This document shows positions 1 to 11,349 of a DNA stretch of 64,000 bases, piece after piece. A model generated the notes under the pieces. That model was not told where the DNA came from and made no database searches. It was given only the letters and a program-made list of their open reading frames with translations. The DNA lies in contig NW_003109103.1 of NCBI RefSeq assembly GCF_000003605.2, forward strand, positions 56,284 through 120,283. Direction: 5' to 3'. The position numbers were made by a program, and so were the translations under genes. How positions within the stretch are numbered: the first letter of the stretch is position 1; each line of letters opens with the position of its first letter. Source of the stretch: Saccoglossus kowalevskii (lineage: Eukaryota > Hemichordata > Enteropneusta > Harrimaniidae).

Positions 1-1189
1 TGGCTATAACCTTGGGTGCTTTACAATGGTGTTTTCTGCACAAATTGCATAACTACCTAGCATGAAAGGGTTTATTTACTTCACTGCCAAGTCAACCCCC
101 TCACACTATACAGCAGGACCCACACCAAACACAATAAGGAGCTACAAAAGGTGCCCCAGTTGGCCTCCTACATTATGCGTACGACCTGGGCTAGGACAAA
201 TGAAAATGTCATCAATCTCACATTCCATTACGATAATTTAGCTATATATTAAGTAATATCTCTGAAAATGATGTTATGATATTGTTACAATGATAAATTA
301 ATATTTCTTTCATAGAAACATTTCAAATCCGAGGCAACGCTGAATATGTCTATTTATATAATCATGAATACATTAACTGCCAATTTATAAGATTGATATT
401 CTATGATATTGTCAAATAGACATGTTATAAGGTTAAGTGAAATGTACGTTACCATACAATTAAATGATCTGCTCATGAAATGCGTTATGTTTGTAAGTGT
501 GACTAATGTCCCAATTTGGTTTATTATCCATACATATGATTACTATGTGTTAGGAAAACTCCAGAAACCAAACTTGTTCAAAGTTGGGTGTATGTGTTTT
601 GTGATGAAATGTACAGTACTAATGTTCACAAATAACAAATGTGTGCCACATGTAAAAAACAGAATATCGCCACACATTTGTGCGGCTATGGAGCACAATA
701 TAGGTAGATGAAATTAAATTAAGTTTGTTACAAGTTTTGAGTCGTCTGTCATTTAACGAAAGCCAAATAAAGCTATTTTCTTTTGAATCATGAAATAACC
801 ATGCGGGGAAAAAACAATGTGTGTGATATGTTGCAAGTTACCTAATTAAAACTGTTGTAATAATTTATATGCACTGCTTGTAATGAAGAAGTAATTGCCT
901 TTAGTAAGGTATAAATGTCTTCAGACCATGCACTTGATTTAGCTAAATAGTTCATTACTCAAGATAATATTACCTTCATCATCATCATCTTGTTTTGATT
1001 ATGCATAATTCAACTCAGTATGGTAGATGTAATCCGGGGATGTTTGACTCACTTGTACACTATTTATTATTCTGACAGTTAGGTGCCCCTTTATTCCGAC
1101 AACTAATAAAAATGAAGAAACATTTGTCTTTAACATGTTCTAACAGGTACAGTCTTTTAAATAATATTCAAGTTCCAAGCATGAACATG
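1..1189. other. AT-rich non-coding stretch
   Basis: No gene, RNA or mobile element is recognised. The longest plus-strand reading frame (403-711) has a composition typical of chance frames in AT-rich DNA and no family motif. A short ATC/TCA run sits near 975-990. Confidence 0.5.
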
Positions 1190-1367
1190 TCAGATCCGGA
1201 TAAAAATGATATTTATCGACTTGTTCTTATCTGAGGTATCTCTAATCCCATCACCAGCCCCGTTGTAAACTGATTACTCTGTTTTCCTTTTATATGAGAC
1301 AAGCCGTAACAACGTTTGCAGTATCTCTCCAGTTGCAGATGTACTTGATTTTACAGATTAGAAACAT
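1190..1367 (-). repeat. Duplicated block, copy 1 (decayed)
   Basis: This block is a diverged copy of 2625-2804. Read on the minus strand, both contain a stretch encoding DGIRDxSDKNxxINI, and both reach a TGA at the same point (here 1190-1192). Copy 1 carries an internal TAA in the aligned frame and at least one length change that breaks the frame, so it cannot code for the whole peptide seen in copy 2. In the DGIRD part most differences from copy 2 fall at third codon positions, which hints that the ancestor was translated on this strand. No protein family is recognised. It could be a decayed exon copy or part of an unnamed transposon. Confidence 0.5.
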
Positions 1368-1850
1368 TTCTCATATCAATGATAAATCTGTTGACTGTAA
1401 GTTCACGGGTAAATGCGATTGAAATTAATAGCATATCTTTAGCTGACATTGTGTATCAATATGCGATGTTGTTTCACTGTGCTATCTTGGCAATTGACGT
1501 GATCTCATCATGAATTTAACAACACTAATAATGTTACTAATACATAAGCATATGTTAATACATGCATAACCATATTATCACACTTCTAACTTATTTTTAT
1601 TATTTTCTTGCCTTTCTTTGCCACATTTTTCAATAACATTTTTAGACAGAATAGAAGATCCATTTGAAACAAATTCTAATTACACATGTGAATACCGAAT
1701 ATTATTATTATTGTTATTAATATTAAAATTCAATATTAGTTTCACTTAGGCGATGTTTTGGTTGTTATCTGTGAATAAAAAGTCACTTTCATAATCTAGG
1801 AGTTTGTGACAAGAGTAGGACATGTGTAAACCTCAGATCATTTGTGAAAA
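1368..1850. other. Unannotated AT-rich stretch
   Basis: Nothing recognisable is seen. There is a short (ATT) trinucleotide-rich patch near 1700-1725. Confidence 0.5.
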
Positions 1851-2010
1851 AAATTGAATCTTGAATACTTTATTCACTCGACGAATCGGACACTGACCCT
1901 ATCTGGCTTTAGGGAAGAGCCCTTAAAGGGTTGCTCTTACAGTTGCAAGCGGTTGCCGATCTCTCCTAAAATCAAATCGATTGGTCCTTCTATCAAAGGC
2001 AGCTATTATA
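1851..2010. repeat. Dispersed repeat related to 5911-6470
   Basis: The segment opens with a TTGAAT...TTTA..CACT..ACGAATC pattern like that at 5912-5940. It ends with a stretch (GCAAGCGGTT... AAAATCAAAT... CCTTCTATCAAAGGCA) that matches the third tandem unit at 6340-6410. It is therefore a lone diverged member of the same family. No coding capacity is evident. Confidence 0.5.
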
Positions 2011-2624
2011 TATATTGAAAGCAAAAATCGACAGAACGAAATACCACAGTCACTAAATTAATGTACACCCCTAGATGATAAGGATATCATAACGTGATGA
2101 ATGCACAAGAGAACATTGTAAATGTAGCTACTGAATCCAACTCACAGGCAAACTCTTGCGTTAGGTTTATTTTTGCTTGTATGTTGAATGTTTAACTGTC
2201 TCCAAAGCAAACTACTGCCAAATAATTAAAGATTTCTATTTTGATTTTAGACTATGAGCAAGGCCAGGAAAATACTCTGTTCGCAGCTTTCAAATTTGTT
2301 TTTCAGCTCTGTACAAGCCAGTCCACGGTCCACGGTGCCTATATCTTCTTAAATTAGAAAATTAGAAAGCTGCAATTTGTTTAAAAATTGTCAAAACTCA
2401 ACTTCGATATAGTGATCAAACTAAAACCTGTACACTTTATTCTACAAACACGTCCAAGTAACATCAATATATAATTGTCCATAGTATATTGTACATGTAC
2501 GTCTGTTAGATAAGAAATCAGAAATACCATTATAACCCTCGCAATCACATAACCACATTTCAGCAGGCACGTTTCCGACTTCTTTCAATTTATTGTCTAT
2601 TTCCATATCAGCTAACACGTGCAG
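2011..2624. other. Unannotated stretch
   Basis: Nothing recognisable is seen apart from the flank of the duplicated block. Confidence 0.5.
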
Positions 2625-2804
2625 TCAGAATCCGGATAGAAAAATATTGATTGCTATGTTTTTATCTGAAATATCTCTAATCCCGTCACTAGACTCGGCG
2701 CATCCTCCTAAAACTGTTTTTTCCGTTTTCATGGGACTAGCCCTAACGTCGTTTGCAGTAGGTATAGATGTACTTGAAGATACAGATAACAGCGCCGAAA
2801 ACAT
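2625..2804 (-). repeat. Duplicated block, copy 2, with an intact 59-codon ORF
   Basis: The minus strand reads as an uninterrupted 59-residue frame from an ATG at 2804 to a TGA at 2627-2625. It is hydrophilic and rich in Ser, Asp and Lys, with a central ANDVRASPMKTEKT and a C-terminal SDGIRDISDKN. The paralogous copy at 1190-1367 keeps the DGIRDxSDKN part, and 7 of about 10 base differences there are at third positions. The plus strand is also open over this stretch (from 2593), but the substitution pattern favours the minus frame. It may be an exon, a decayed paralogue, or a fragment of an unknown element. No splice acceptor was settled and no family is recognised. Confidence 0.45.
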
Positions 2805-4170
2805 TTGTCATAACAATTTGTATAATGACTATTAGACACCTTAAATTATCCATTGATAATATAAATATTCTGCAAACATATAAAATTATTCGCATAGTTA
2901 ATCACCTACCCAATCAGATGAACTAAGATAGGCACTTATTAAATAATAGAATTACAAGTTTATCTATGTTAAACGAAAACAACTATGTCAGGTTGTGACG
3001 AACTGTATCAAGCTGTTGTCATTGAAACTATCGAGAATAATATCGCAAACATTTCCCTCTATATACATGCATCAGTTTTTACAATTTCCTCTTACAGCTA
3101 TAATAACACACATTTTTCTTAGTACCACAGACACGTATCATGTCTCGCTTTGTATCACACTGAATAAAAATACCAATCGCCATGCATGATGTATGAGTTT
3201 GTATGGTCACGAATACCGCACAAATCGGTAGAAAAAAGAGAACAATTACGTTACATCTTTATGCTCACATGAACACTGTTATATTATGAATGGTGGAAAA
3301 TAAGCAATTTCCTTCACAGAACACGAGACCATTTTTAATGACTCTACAAGGCTCAATAATGAAATGTCTAAATACGAAAGGTGAATTAACTCACGGCGAC
3401 AGAGATAGGGGCTTCGATATTGCATAACACATGGCGACTGAAAGAAATGTATGTCTTCATATACTGCCTTGCAAATGCAGGAGTACCATATCAATATAGT
3501 GCGTAATTGGTTATTCCAGTTCATTTTTCCTGGTCTATATGTAAACAGTCACCATATTCAACGTGTAATAGTGAAGACGTAAATATCGTTTTATGGGTTT
3601 GCCTTGGTAATCAATACAATAACTTCGCTAAATGTCATATGTCAAGTAATATTTCTGACTGATTGCTTTGCCTGGAGTAGTCAGGCGCCACCTACCTGTG
3701 TGTTGAACTTGGATAGTATAATAACATCCCTGTACTTGACACCTGTCCATGGTCATATATTTAACATATATAATTATTTTCTAGTAAATTGGTTTTCTTT
3801 CACGTTTCCTTTTCAGTTAAATCGTTGTGAAAATTTAAAAAAGTTGGGTTTTGCCCGCCAGATTCTAAATCAAAATCTTCCATGAGACGTCCTGCCTTAC
3901 GACTATTTTATTCTTTTCTCCCAAGTCTGCTCAACTCTGTGCACTATTTTCTTTATATTTACATTCAAAAAGTGAATGGATGTTTTAGTGTTTTTATTTA
4001 TTTTTCAACTTATTGTTTGCGTGTATATATTCAACATGACAATACACTTGTAGGTCATGTTTTGTAGGTGATTCAAAACAAATTTTATGAGGTACCATAT
4101 CAGATAATATTATTGAAATATATTTTCTTCATTCTTCAAGGTTGCATTATTCGACTGAGCTTATAATTTG
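2805..4170. other. Unannotated AT-rich stretch
   Basis: Several frames of 60-93 codons occur on both strands (2995, 3279, 3604, 3882), all of chance-like composition and without motifs. Nothing else is recognised. Confidence 0.45.
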
Positions 4171-4620
4171 ACTCAAAATGTCAACATTTTCCACTAGGAT
4201 CTCAACAACAAAATATTCTCAGTTCCCCAATCATTTTCCCAACCATTACAGAAATAATATACACTCCTCGATACACATTTCCAACCTATATCTCCATTCA
4301 ATGAGATTCATCTACATTGTGCTAGTAGCACTTGACATGCTGGGGTCATTGTGCTGTCTCGTAAACCTGCACCAAAATCCGCTAAAATTAATTTATATGA
4401 AATATTGCCGGAAAATCTCGCTCTACCTTCAGATTTGCATTTGTTCCATATTTCCGACAGATCGCGGGCAAGCTTTGGAGAGATGCAGGTGACTGTGACA
4501 GCGTCGTGTACTATAGTTTTAACCCCAATTATAGGAAATAGAGAAGTAATTACATTGTTGAGCCGTAGCATATGCAGTAGACGCAGATCCAACTATAATA
4601 GTCACAAGTGACCTCATACT
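4171..4620. other. Region of overlapping open frames on both strands
   Basis: Two plus frames (4178-4492, 4351-4611) and one minus frame (4308-4592) are open over the same ~300 bases, which has higher GC than its surroundings. The minus frame has the more protein-like composition but matches no family I know. At least two of the three must be shadows, so no gene is claimed. It could be an old exon or repeat fragment. Confidence 0.2.
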
Positions 4621-5910
4621 GCAACATGCCGCGAGGCTGAGGTTTAATTCTGGGTAATGGGCATCAAGCGACATTTGGCTCCCGCCGAAGTCTTTACGGA
4701 AATTAACGAATAGTCGTTAGCTCAGTTACACCACAGGGGACGTCGGTCACTGTGGTTGATTGGAACAAAGATTCCGCATCTTGCCTTAGCCAACGTATAA
4801 ATCGTTCGTAGATTGTCTTACAGCACTGTATTGAACTTTCTGAAAACAGAAGTCTACTTATGAATGACAATACCCAGAATGCATCCACGTTTCAATAAAT
4901 TGTACTCACCGCTAATATAAGGATGTCGTCTTCAAACAATTTTAGGGATCATAAGCCTATTTTTCCAAATAAAATATTGTGAGTGTCGGCCATTTTGTCT
5001 TCTACCGTAGATTCGTATGGTGGAGATAGCATGCCATATTTCAAATTGTTGTACGGTCAAATAGAGTGACAACATTATATATCGTGAATGGTGAATTACT
5101 TTTGTTATCTTTCATCATTTCACAAAATAAGAAAAAAAAATGTGATACTTTTTTTCTTTTAACTATGTCCTAAAGTTCAATAACCAGAACAGAATGCCAT
5201 GGAACTACATATCCAAGGTTGTACGTATGAAACCAATGAACACCATTGTCGTGCAATTTATGATAATATTTCACAAACATTATAAGTAGCTTACTACATT
5301 AAAACCTGATATGGGTTTGTTGGATAGTACTTATTTGTTTCCGTTTTATTTTGTAATATACATAAAGTGTGATTTGTTTTGCATTGTATTCGGTCAAGCC
5401 ACTAATCCGTACACTTCTAATTATCTCTTTCCGGGTCACATGACATCGAATTTTTACTGCGTAATGGGAGCAATTCTATAAACAAATGCCTTGATATTGA
5501 TGACAGGATTAAACAGCCTAGTTAATTGTAATTAAAAATGCAATTCTGAAAAAAGAACATGCATTAGGTGGTTGTTTAGATATGTGTAATATCTATAACA
5601 GTGCTGCGTTATTAATCATTATGTGCTGAAGACATGTAACAAATACGGTTGGATACACAGTAATGGTTAAAGTATAGATGGTGGTTCTTGGGAACTCAGA
5701 GGGAAACAAACGAATTTTCTTTGTTGTTATTACACGCAGAGTAGATTATTATCATTTTTATCATTTCAGAATTCTGTATTATTAGTACATAACAGAGGAG
5801 AAGGCACTCCTACAGCGCATACTTCCACCACTGCAAATTACATATTCGTCCGCTGAATTGTATACTCGGAAAAAGCTTCAAATTTCTTTTTAAAAACAAA
5901 GCCAACGTGA
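4621..5910. other. Unannotated stretch
   Basis: Nothing recognisable is seen. Confidence 0.45.
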
Positions 5911-6470
5911 ATTTTGAATAGATTTATTTACTTAACGAATCAAACTATAATCCTGTCTGGCAAACTATAATCCTGTCTGTAACCGATTGTTACTCATGGA
6001 AAGCAGCCCCTCCTGAAACTGTCACGCGAATCCATCAAACCTTTTCAGTTAGAAATGAAAAATTATTATCGAAATTATTGTTTCTATGGCAACTATATCA
6101 AAATCTTTACCGAAATCTAATTGATTGATCCCGTATCCAGGGCAACTCCTCCTGTAGGTTTCATGAAAATACATCTTTTTTTAGATATAAATGAAAAATA
6201 ATTCCGAAAATTGCTATTTTCACAGCAACTGGCTTCACCTTTCTACCAGCAATAAATGAATTAGTCCTTCCACCAAGGGCAACCTTACCTGACAAATTCG
6301 TCCATAACTTTTTAAACTATCAATCCGTTTCGTTTCCTTTGCAACCGGACCCACGTCTCAGCCAAAATCAAATGGGGCTTGCTTTTGCCAAGGGCAATCT
6401 TCCCTGCAAATGTTTTGAGAATCCATCAATAACTCCTTCAGTTATGGTGTTTTAGACAAATAACACAAAC
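5911..6470. repeat. Degenerate tandem repeat, ~116-136-bp units
   Basis: About four diverged units follow one another. Each has a TTTCTATGGCAAC-like start, a central AAATCTAATTGATTGATCC-like part, an AGGGCAACCTCCTG-like part, and an AATCCATCAATAACTTTT-like end. The unit starts at 6081, 6217 and 6333 show the spacing, and an earlier partial unit lies at about 5960-6060. The start also contains a 20-bp sequence repeated back to back (5941-5960 and 5961-5980). AATCCATC-ATAACTTTTT ends of this kind are familiar from invertebrate interspersed repeats, which is my recollection and not a search result. Its relative is at 1851-2010. Confidence 0.6.
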
Positions 6471-7029
6471 ATACGCTGGAAACATCTTTGGCAAGATAAC
6501 AGAGCTATGAATGATTGTGTATAGTTTAAAATTAAATAGTTTTTTTTTCTAAGGACTACTTTGTTAAAGTGGTTGTTTTATTGAGGTGAGGTAGTGAGTG
6601 TTTTTCTTACAAAGCACACGGCCACTAGTGGAACGACTGACGAGTGGTCGAACATTTTGACAAAATAAGGTACTATATGCCATTGTCACTGTTTCCATTC
6701 GTCAGTTGGTCAAGGGGTTTCATTACAAAATGAATTTAGGTGCGTATGATTTAAAAATCTAACTCTTTTGGTGTGATCCATGTTTCTCGGAAGTATTAAA
6801 CGACTTAACATATATGTTAAACATCATAGTTGCAACATTGTTACACGAATATATAACACATTAATCGGAACAACAGACGTAATTTTCAGATATACAAACC
6901 GCCAACTTTAATAGTGACATGATGCTTTTATATGTTATATGGTTTGACGATTTGGTCTTTGATTATTAGTCCAAATAAATACAAAACTTTGTAAATTATA
7001 AAGTCGTTTGAATAGGCTGCGCATGCGTG
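6471..7029. other. Unannotated stretch upstream of the LINE
   Basis: Nothing recognisable is seen. The last ~40 bases may be the start of the LINE 5' leader, but no target-site duplication was found to fix the boundary. Confidence 0.4.
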
Positions 7030-7173
7030 AGTTTAGCTAATATCGTGTGAGAGACGGCTCCGCAACTTTTCATTCAAGTTAAACCCGTAGAAGGCAAGGT
7101 AAAACCCGGAAAATGCCACAAAAGAAACTACTAAATACTGAGTGACTGGAAAGGGAGATAGCCAAGTTAGAAA

Positions 7174-7953
7174 GTGGATGAAATGCTCACAACGGACGAA
7201 GATCGGACTGACATGCATAACCAGATAATTCAAGATGGCGACCTACAACGGGCCATGAGGTTATCAAGCAAGGACAGATCGGAAGTGACATTAAAACTAT
7301 TGTTCGCAATCAATAAAGAGGTGTCCAAGATCCACCCTCTAAATCAGCAATTCCAGGCAACTAACCAGAAAGTGAAAGATATAGAAGATTCGCTGAATCA
7401 AGTCTACGAGCGTGTAGAACAAGTATAAAAGGAAATGCAAGCGGACACACGAACAAGTGACCTAGATGAGCGAGGAAAGTTAATAACACTGGAAAACCGG
7501 GTGCGAATATCGGAGGATAAGAACGAAGATCTTGAAAATAGAAGTAGAAGGAGTAACCTCAATTTTATGAATTTCCCTGAGGGAATAGAAAAAAAGGTAA
7601 AAACTTCGTGTTCAGATTTCATTCGCAATTTTATTACGGGACATATGAAAGTACAAGGAATTGAAGGTCACGTGGGAATTCAGCGCACCCATCGAGTACC
7701 AACGTACCCACTACGATCAGGAAAGCCAAGCCCTATCAAAGTCGCCTTCGTTGATGCTAGTGTTGCCAGGACAGTTTTATATTCTGCTCCCAAAACGTTG
7801 AAAGGCAATAAATTTGAGGGAAATGAGATATTTGTAACAGATGATGTAAGTCCGAAGATTGTGAAAGAAATTTCAAAGAGAACATCCACAAAAGAAATGT
7901 TATATAGCATGGAGAGTACCAGCAACCTGTATGGTAGAGAATGCACAGGGTAA
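7174..7953 (+). pseudogene. LINE ORF1 protein (L1/Tx1-like), one in-frame stop
   Basis: ORF1 proteins of L1/Tx1 LINEs bind the element RNA and act as nucleic-acid chaperones in the retrotransposition particle. This frame is 259 codons long with a single TAA (7426-7428) in the middle of the coiled coil. Residues ~40-130 form a heptad-rich helix. The diagnostic LENRSRRSNLNFMNFPEG stretch then opens the RRM-like core, which runs through a QRTHRVP segment and a KVAFVDASVARTVLYSAPK segment to a VTDDVSPKIV segment. Beyond ~7930 a frame change carries what looks like the remaining C-terminus (KMDPVTVQDITW) in another frame. An ATG at 7113 lies in a different frame and is quickly stopped, so the start at 7174 or slightly upstream is uncertain. 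Confidence 0.88.
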
Positions 7954-8235
7954 AATGGATCCAGTTACAGTGCAAGACATCACATGGTAACCGGGACAAT
8001 TTCGTTTTATTACTCAAGTCAGGTAACATTTTTATTAATAATTATGAAGCGGAAGCCGTCCAGTGCAGTGCAGCAATTCTATGCAATATGTTTTATCAGA
8101 CTGTGTTAGGGGGGTTTGGGGTGTTGTTGCTGTTCTGTTGTGTTGTATTCTTGTTCTGTTATTTTTTGAAAAATGGGTGAAGCAGAATATCTACTATTCC
8201 TGTAATTTAACTTATGAACATTATACATTCATTGT

Positions 8236-11200
8236 ATGGATATACAGTTATCAGTAATGACTTTTAATACCAGAGGGCTCAGAGAATTTAAAAAAAGGAA
8301 AAAAGTGGCAAACTGGATATAAATGTTTTTATTATTATATCAGACGAATTACAAAATATTACCAATAGAATCGAAATAATTCCTGGGTTAAGCTCTGATC
8401 ACTCAGCATTTGTATTACAACTCAAAAACAGGCATCAGAATCAGCAGTTGTATTAAAACTCAAAAACAGACACCAGAATCATGGCCCATCATATTGGAGA
8501 TTCAACTCCTCTCGGGCAAAAGATGAAAAATGTTACAATTTGTTGAAAGCAAATCTGGTAAAAATGGGTAGCAGAATTAGGGGAAAATGCAAAACAAAGG
8601 ACTTTTATGGGACTTGATCAAATATAAAATCAGACACATGTCAATCAAATTTGGAAAAGAAAAGGCAAAAGAGAGAAAACAAAAAATTGAGCAGTTGGAG
8701 AAACGGGTGAAAATGGCACAACAAAAATGTTCACAAGATCCCCAAGAAATTAATTACTCTGAATTAGAAGAACTAGTGGGCCAATTAGAGGATTATCACA
8801 ACCATATTACTGAGGGCTCTATTATACGATCACGTGCAAAATGGTACGAAAAAGGTGAAAAAAACAATCGATACTTCCTGGGAATGGCCAAATATAACAA
8901 AAAGAGGTCAAGAATTAAACAATTGAGTAAGGGAGAAAACCTAACATTGGATGATCCAAGGGTAATTCTAGCAGAAATAAATAGTTTCTATTGTAATCTG
9001 TATGCGGAGGAGAATTCAGGCGAACTGGATAATCAAACCTTTCTAGATCAGTTAAAGATCCCACAACTTACCAAAGAAAACAGGGAATTTGCGAAGGTTT
9101 ATTAGGACAAGGGGAAGTGTTCAATATGATGGCATCAATGAAAGAAAACAAGAGCCCCGGAAACGAAGGCATTACAATTGAATTTTATAAAGCCTTTTGG
9201 CTTTTGATTGATAAACTGCTAGTTAACTCATTGAATTATGCCTTCGAAAATGAGGAATTATCAACCTCGCAGAGACAAAGCGTGATCACTCTAATCGAAA
9301 AAACGGGACTAAATCGCTTAATGTTAAAACACTGGAGACCGATATCTCTGATGAATGTAGATGTGAAAATCGCCTCAAAATGCTTAGCTAAAAAGCTTGA
9401 AACACTCTTGCCAGAATTAATTGGTCCAACATAGACAGCATTCGTAAAAGGCCGTAACATCTGTAAATACGTGAGGTTGATTGATGAAATTTATAGATAC
9501 AAAAAAGATTCCAACCTAGCAGCCTTACTTATTGCAATCGACTTTGAACGGGCTCTTGACACTGTTAGTTGGGCCTATCTGTTTAAGGTGCTTGAAAAAT
9601 TTAAATTTGGACAAAACTTCCAACAGTGGATAAAAACGTTATACTCTAACCCGGAGAGTTGTGTCATGAACATCGCCATCAAAGATAACTAGGATATTTC
9701 GGGAATAACCATTCTGGGAGAAGAAATTAAAACTGCAGCATTTGCAGACGACATGACCTGCTTTATGTCTAATGAGGAATCAGTCGTTGTGCTATTGGAC
9801 TCGTTAAATATATTTCATAAGTGCTCTGGATTAAAAATTAATATTGAAAAAACAGAAGGGGTTTGGCTGGGTAGATGGAGGGGTAGAAAAGAAAAAAAAT
9901 GGGGTTATGTGGCCCACATCTCCTATCAAGATAGTAGGCATATATTTTTCTTATGACAGTTATGAAGTCAAGAAAAAAAATGTAATTAAAGCAATTAATA
10001 TTATGAAAACTGTCTTGAACTCGTGGAAAAACAGGAAACTGTCGTTGTTCGGTAAAGTTCAAATAATAAAAACACTTGGAATCTCTCAATTTTCTTATAT
10101 GCTTAATACAACAGTGATTGACAAAAATACAATTCAGGAAGTTCATAAAATCATGTATGAATTTCTTTGGGAGGGCAGGGATAAAATAGCGAGAAATTCA
10201 GTGATAAGGGGTGTGGGCCAAGGGGGCTTGAATATGCCAGACATGTACATTATAAAGAAACAGCAAAGAGTGTTGTGGATCCAACGTTTTTTGAACCATG
10301 ATTTTAGTCACCCTTGGAAATTGTTTTTGCAAAAGAAACTAGAAAATATAGGCGGTAACATCATTTTTCAAGTGTAACAATAAAACAGATAGATAACCGG
10401 TGCAGTTTACAGACTTTGTCACAGAATGTTTGGATATATGGTCACTGGAAACTGAAAAAATCAATAGAGGAAAAAACCAAATTATTTGGAATAACAAAAA
10501 TATTCTTATTGACGGTAAATCTGTTTATTTTGAGGAATTTGCACAGAATGAGATAATGCTCGTCTCTGATCTTTTTGATAATGAAGGCGTTATGCCCTGG
10601 CATACTATTGCTAGAGCTGAATACTCTATATTTCACAAACTAAAATGGTTAGGTTTGATTGCTGCCATTGCGAGTGATCTGAAAAATAAGAATAACGGGC
10701 CTAATGAAGTATGCTTTCAAATAACTGGAACACCAACTCCATTGGGAGATCTATCCCCAAAAATATTAAAAATGAAGACAGAGCCTTTGCTGTACCGGTG
10801 AGCCAAAATAAATTGGAAGATATCCTAAACTCTGGTCCATTACACTGGAAAAGGCTTCACAAGCTGATGCTCAATATGTCTATTGATAGCAAAAGAAGGG
10901 AATTTCAATTTAAAACACTCCACAACATTCTTTAAACCAATGAAAAACTTTATAAGTTGAATCCACAAAAGTGTATTTCCCCAATGTGCTCCATCTGTAA
11001 AAATTAAGTGGGAAGTTTAGAGCATCTATTCTATGATTGTAAATACTCTGTAGCCCTCTGGGATGAGTTAATGTTCTATTGGGGAGACTCACTTGATATG
11101 GAAACACCACCAACCAACATGTGTAGGATTATTTCAGATCCAAAAGAGTCATTGTTAGTTAATTTCATATGTCTACTAACAAGAAATCATATATATTTTT

Positions 11201-11349
11201 GTAAGATGAGAGGAATCAAACCAAAATTTAAGGGTCCACAGTCCTATATCCAACGTGTTTATCAATATGAGAATTTTATTGCTAAACAAAATAACAAAAT
11301 GGAATTCCATTTGAAAAAGTGGTCTCCAATCTTAACATTTGTTTGTTAA
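8236..11349 (+). pseudogene. LINE ORF2 (AP endonuclease and reverse transcriptase), decayed
   Basis: ORF2 of this clade nicks the target and copies the RNA. The start at 8236 gives SVMTFNTRGLREFKKRKKV, the usual N-terminus of the AP endonuclease. The frame stops at 8320, and within ten bases the text resumes near the domain's end (IIPGLSSDHSAF, 8394-8411), so nearly the whole catalytic core is deleted. A 38-bp tandem duplication lies at 8411-8486. The linker (8587-9105) has EGSIIRSRAKWYEKGEKN. The RT runs from KENKSPGNEGITIEFYKAFW (9141) through HWRPISLMNVD and IDFERALDTVSW. It then jumps from 9692 to ILGEEIKTAAFADD (FADD at 9741-9752), losing the segment that normally carries the RQGCPLSP motif. 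C-terminal parts lie at 9844-10377, 10400-10801 and 10711-11349, with the Cys/His motif CSIC...HLFYDC at 10987-11040. In-frame stops are at 9432, 9690, 10933 and 11005, and frame changes are near 9100, 9900, 10380 and 10710. Confidence 0.92.

Larger units (their letters stand above)
7030..11349 (+). mobile_element. L1/Tx1-type non-LTR retrotransposon (LINE), broken
   Basis: A decayed LINE whose ORF1 (7174-7953) and ORF2 (8236-11349) are in the usual order on the plus strand. ORF1 has the coiled coil plus RRM-like core of L1-type ORF1 proteins. ORF2 keeps the N- and C-terminal edges of the AP endonuclease, the reverse transcriptase with FADD, and the C-terminal cysteine-histidine motif. The element is ~4.3 kb against the usual 5.5-7 kb, which two large internal deletions in ORF2 largely explain. 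Numerous stops and frame changes make it inactive. The 5' limit is approximate, and the 3' untranslated part may continue to about 11470, where a T-rich run lies. No target-site duplication was identified. Confidence 0.93.
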
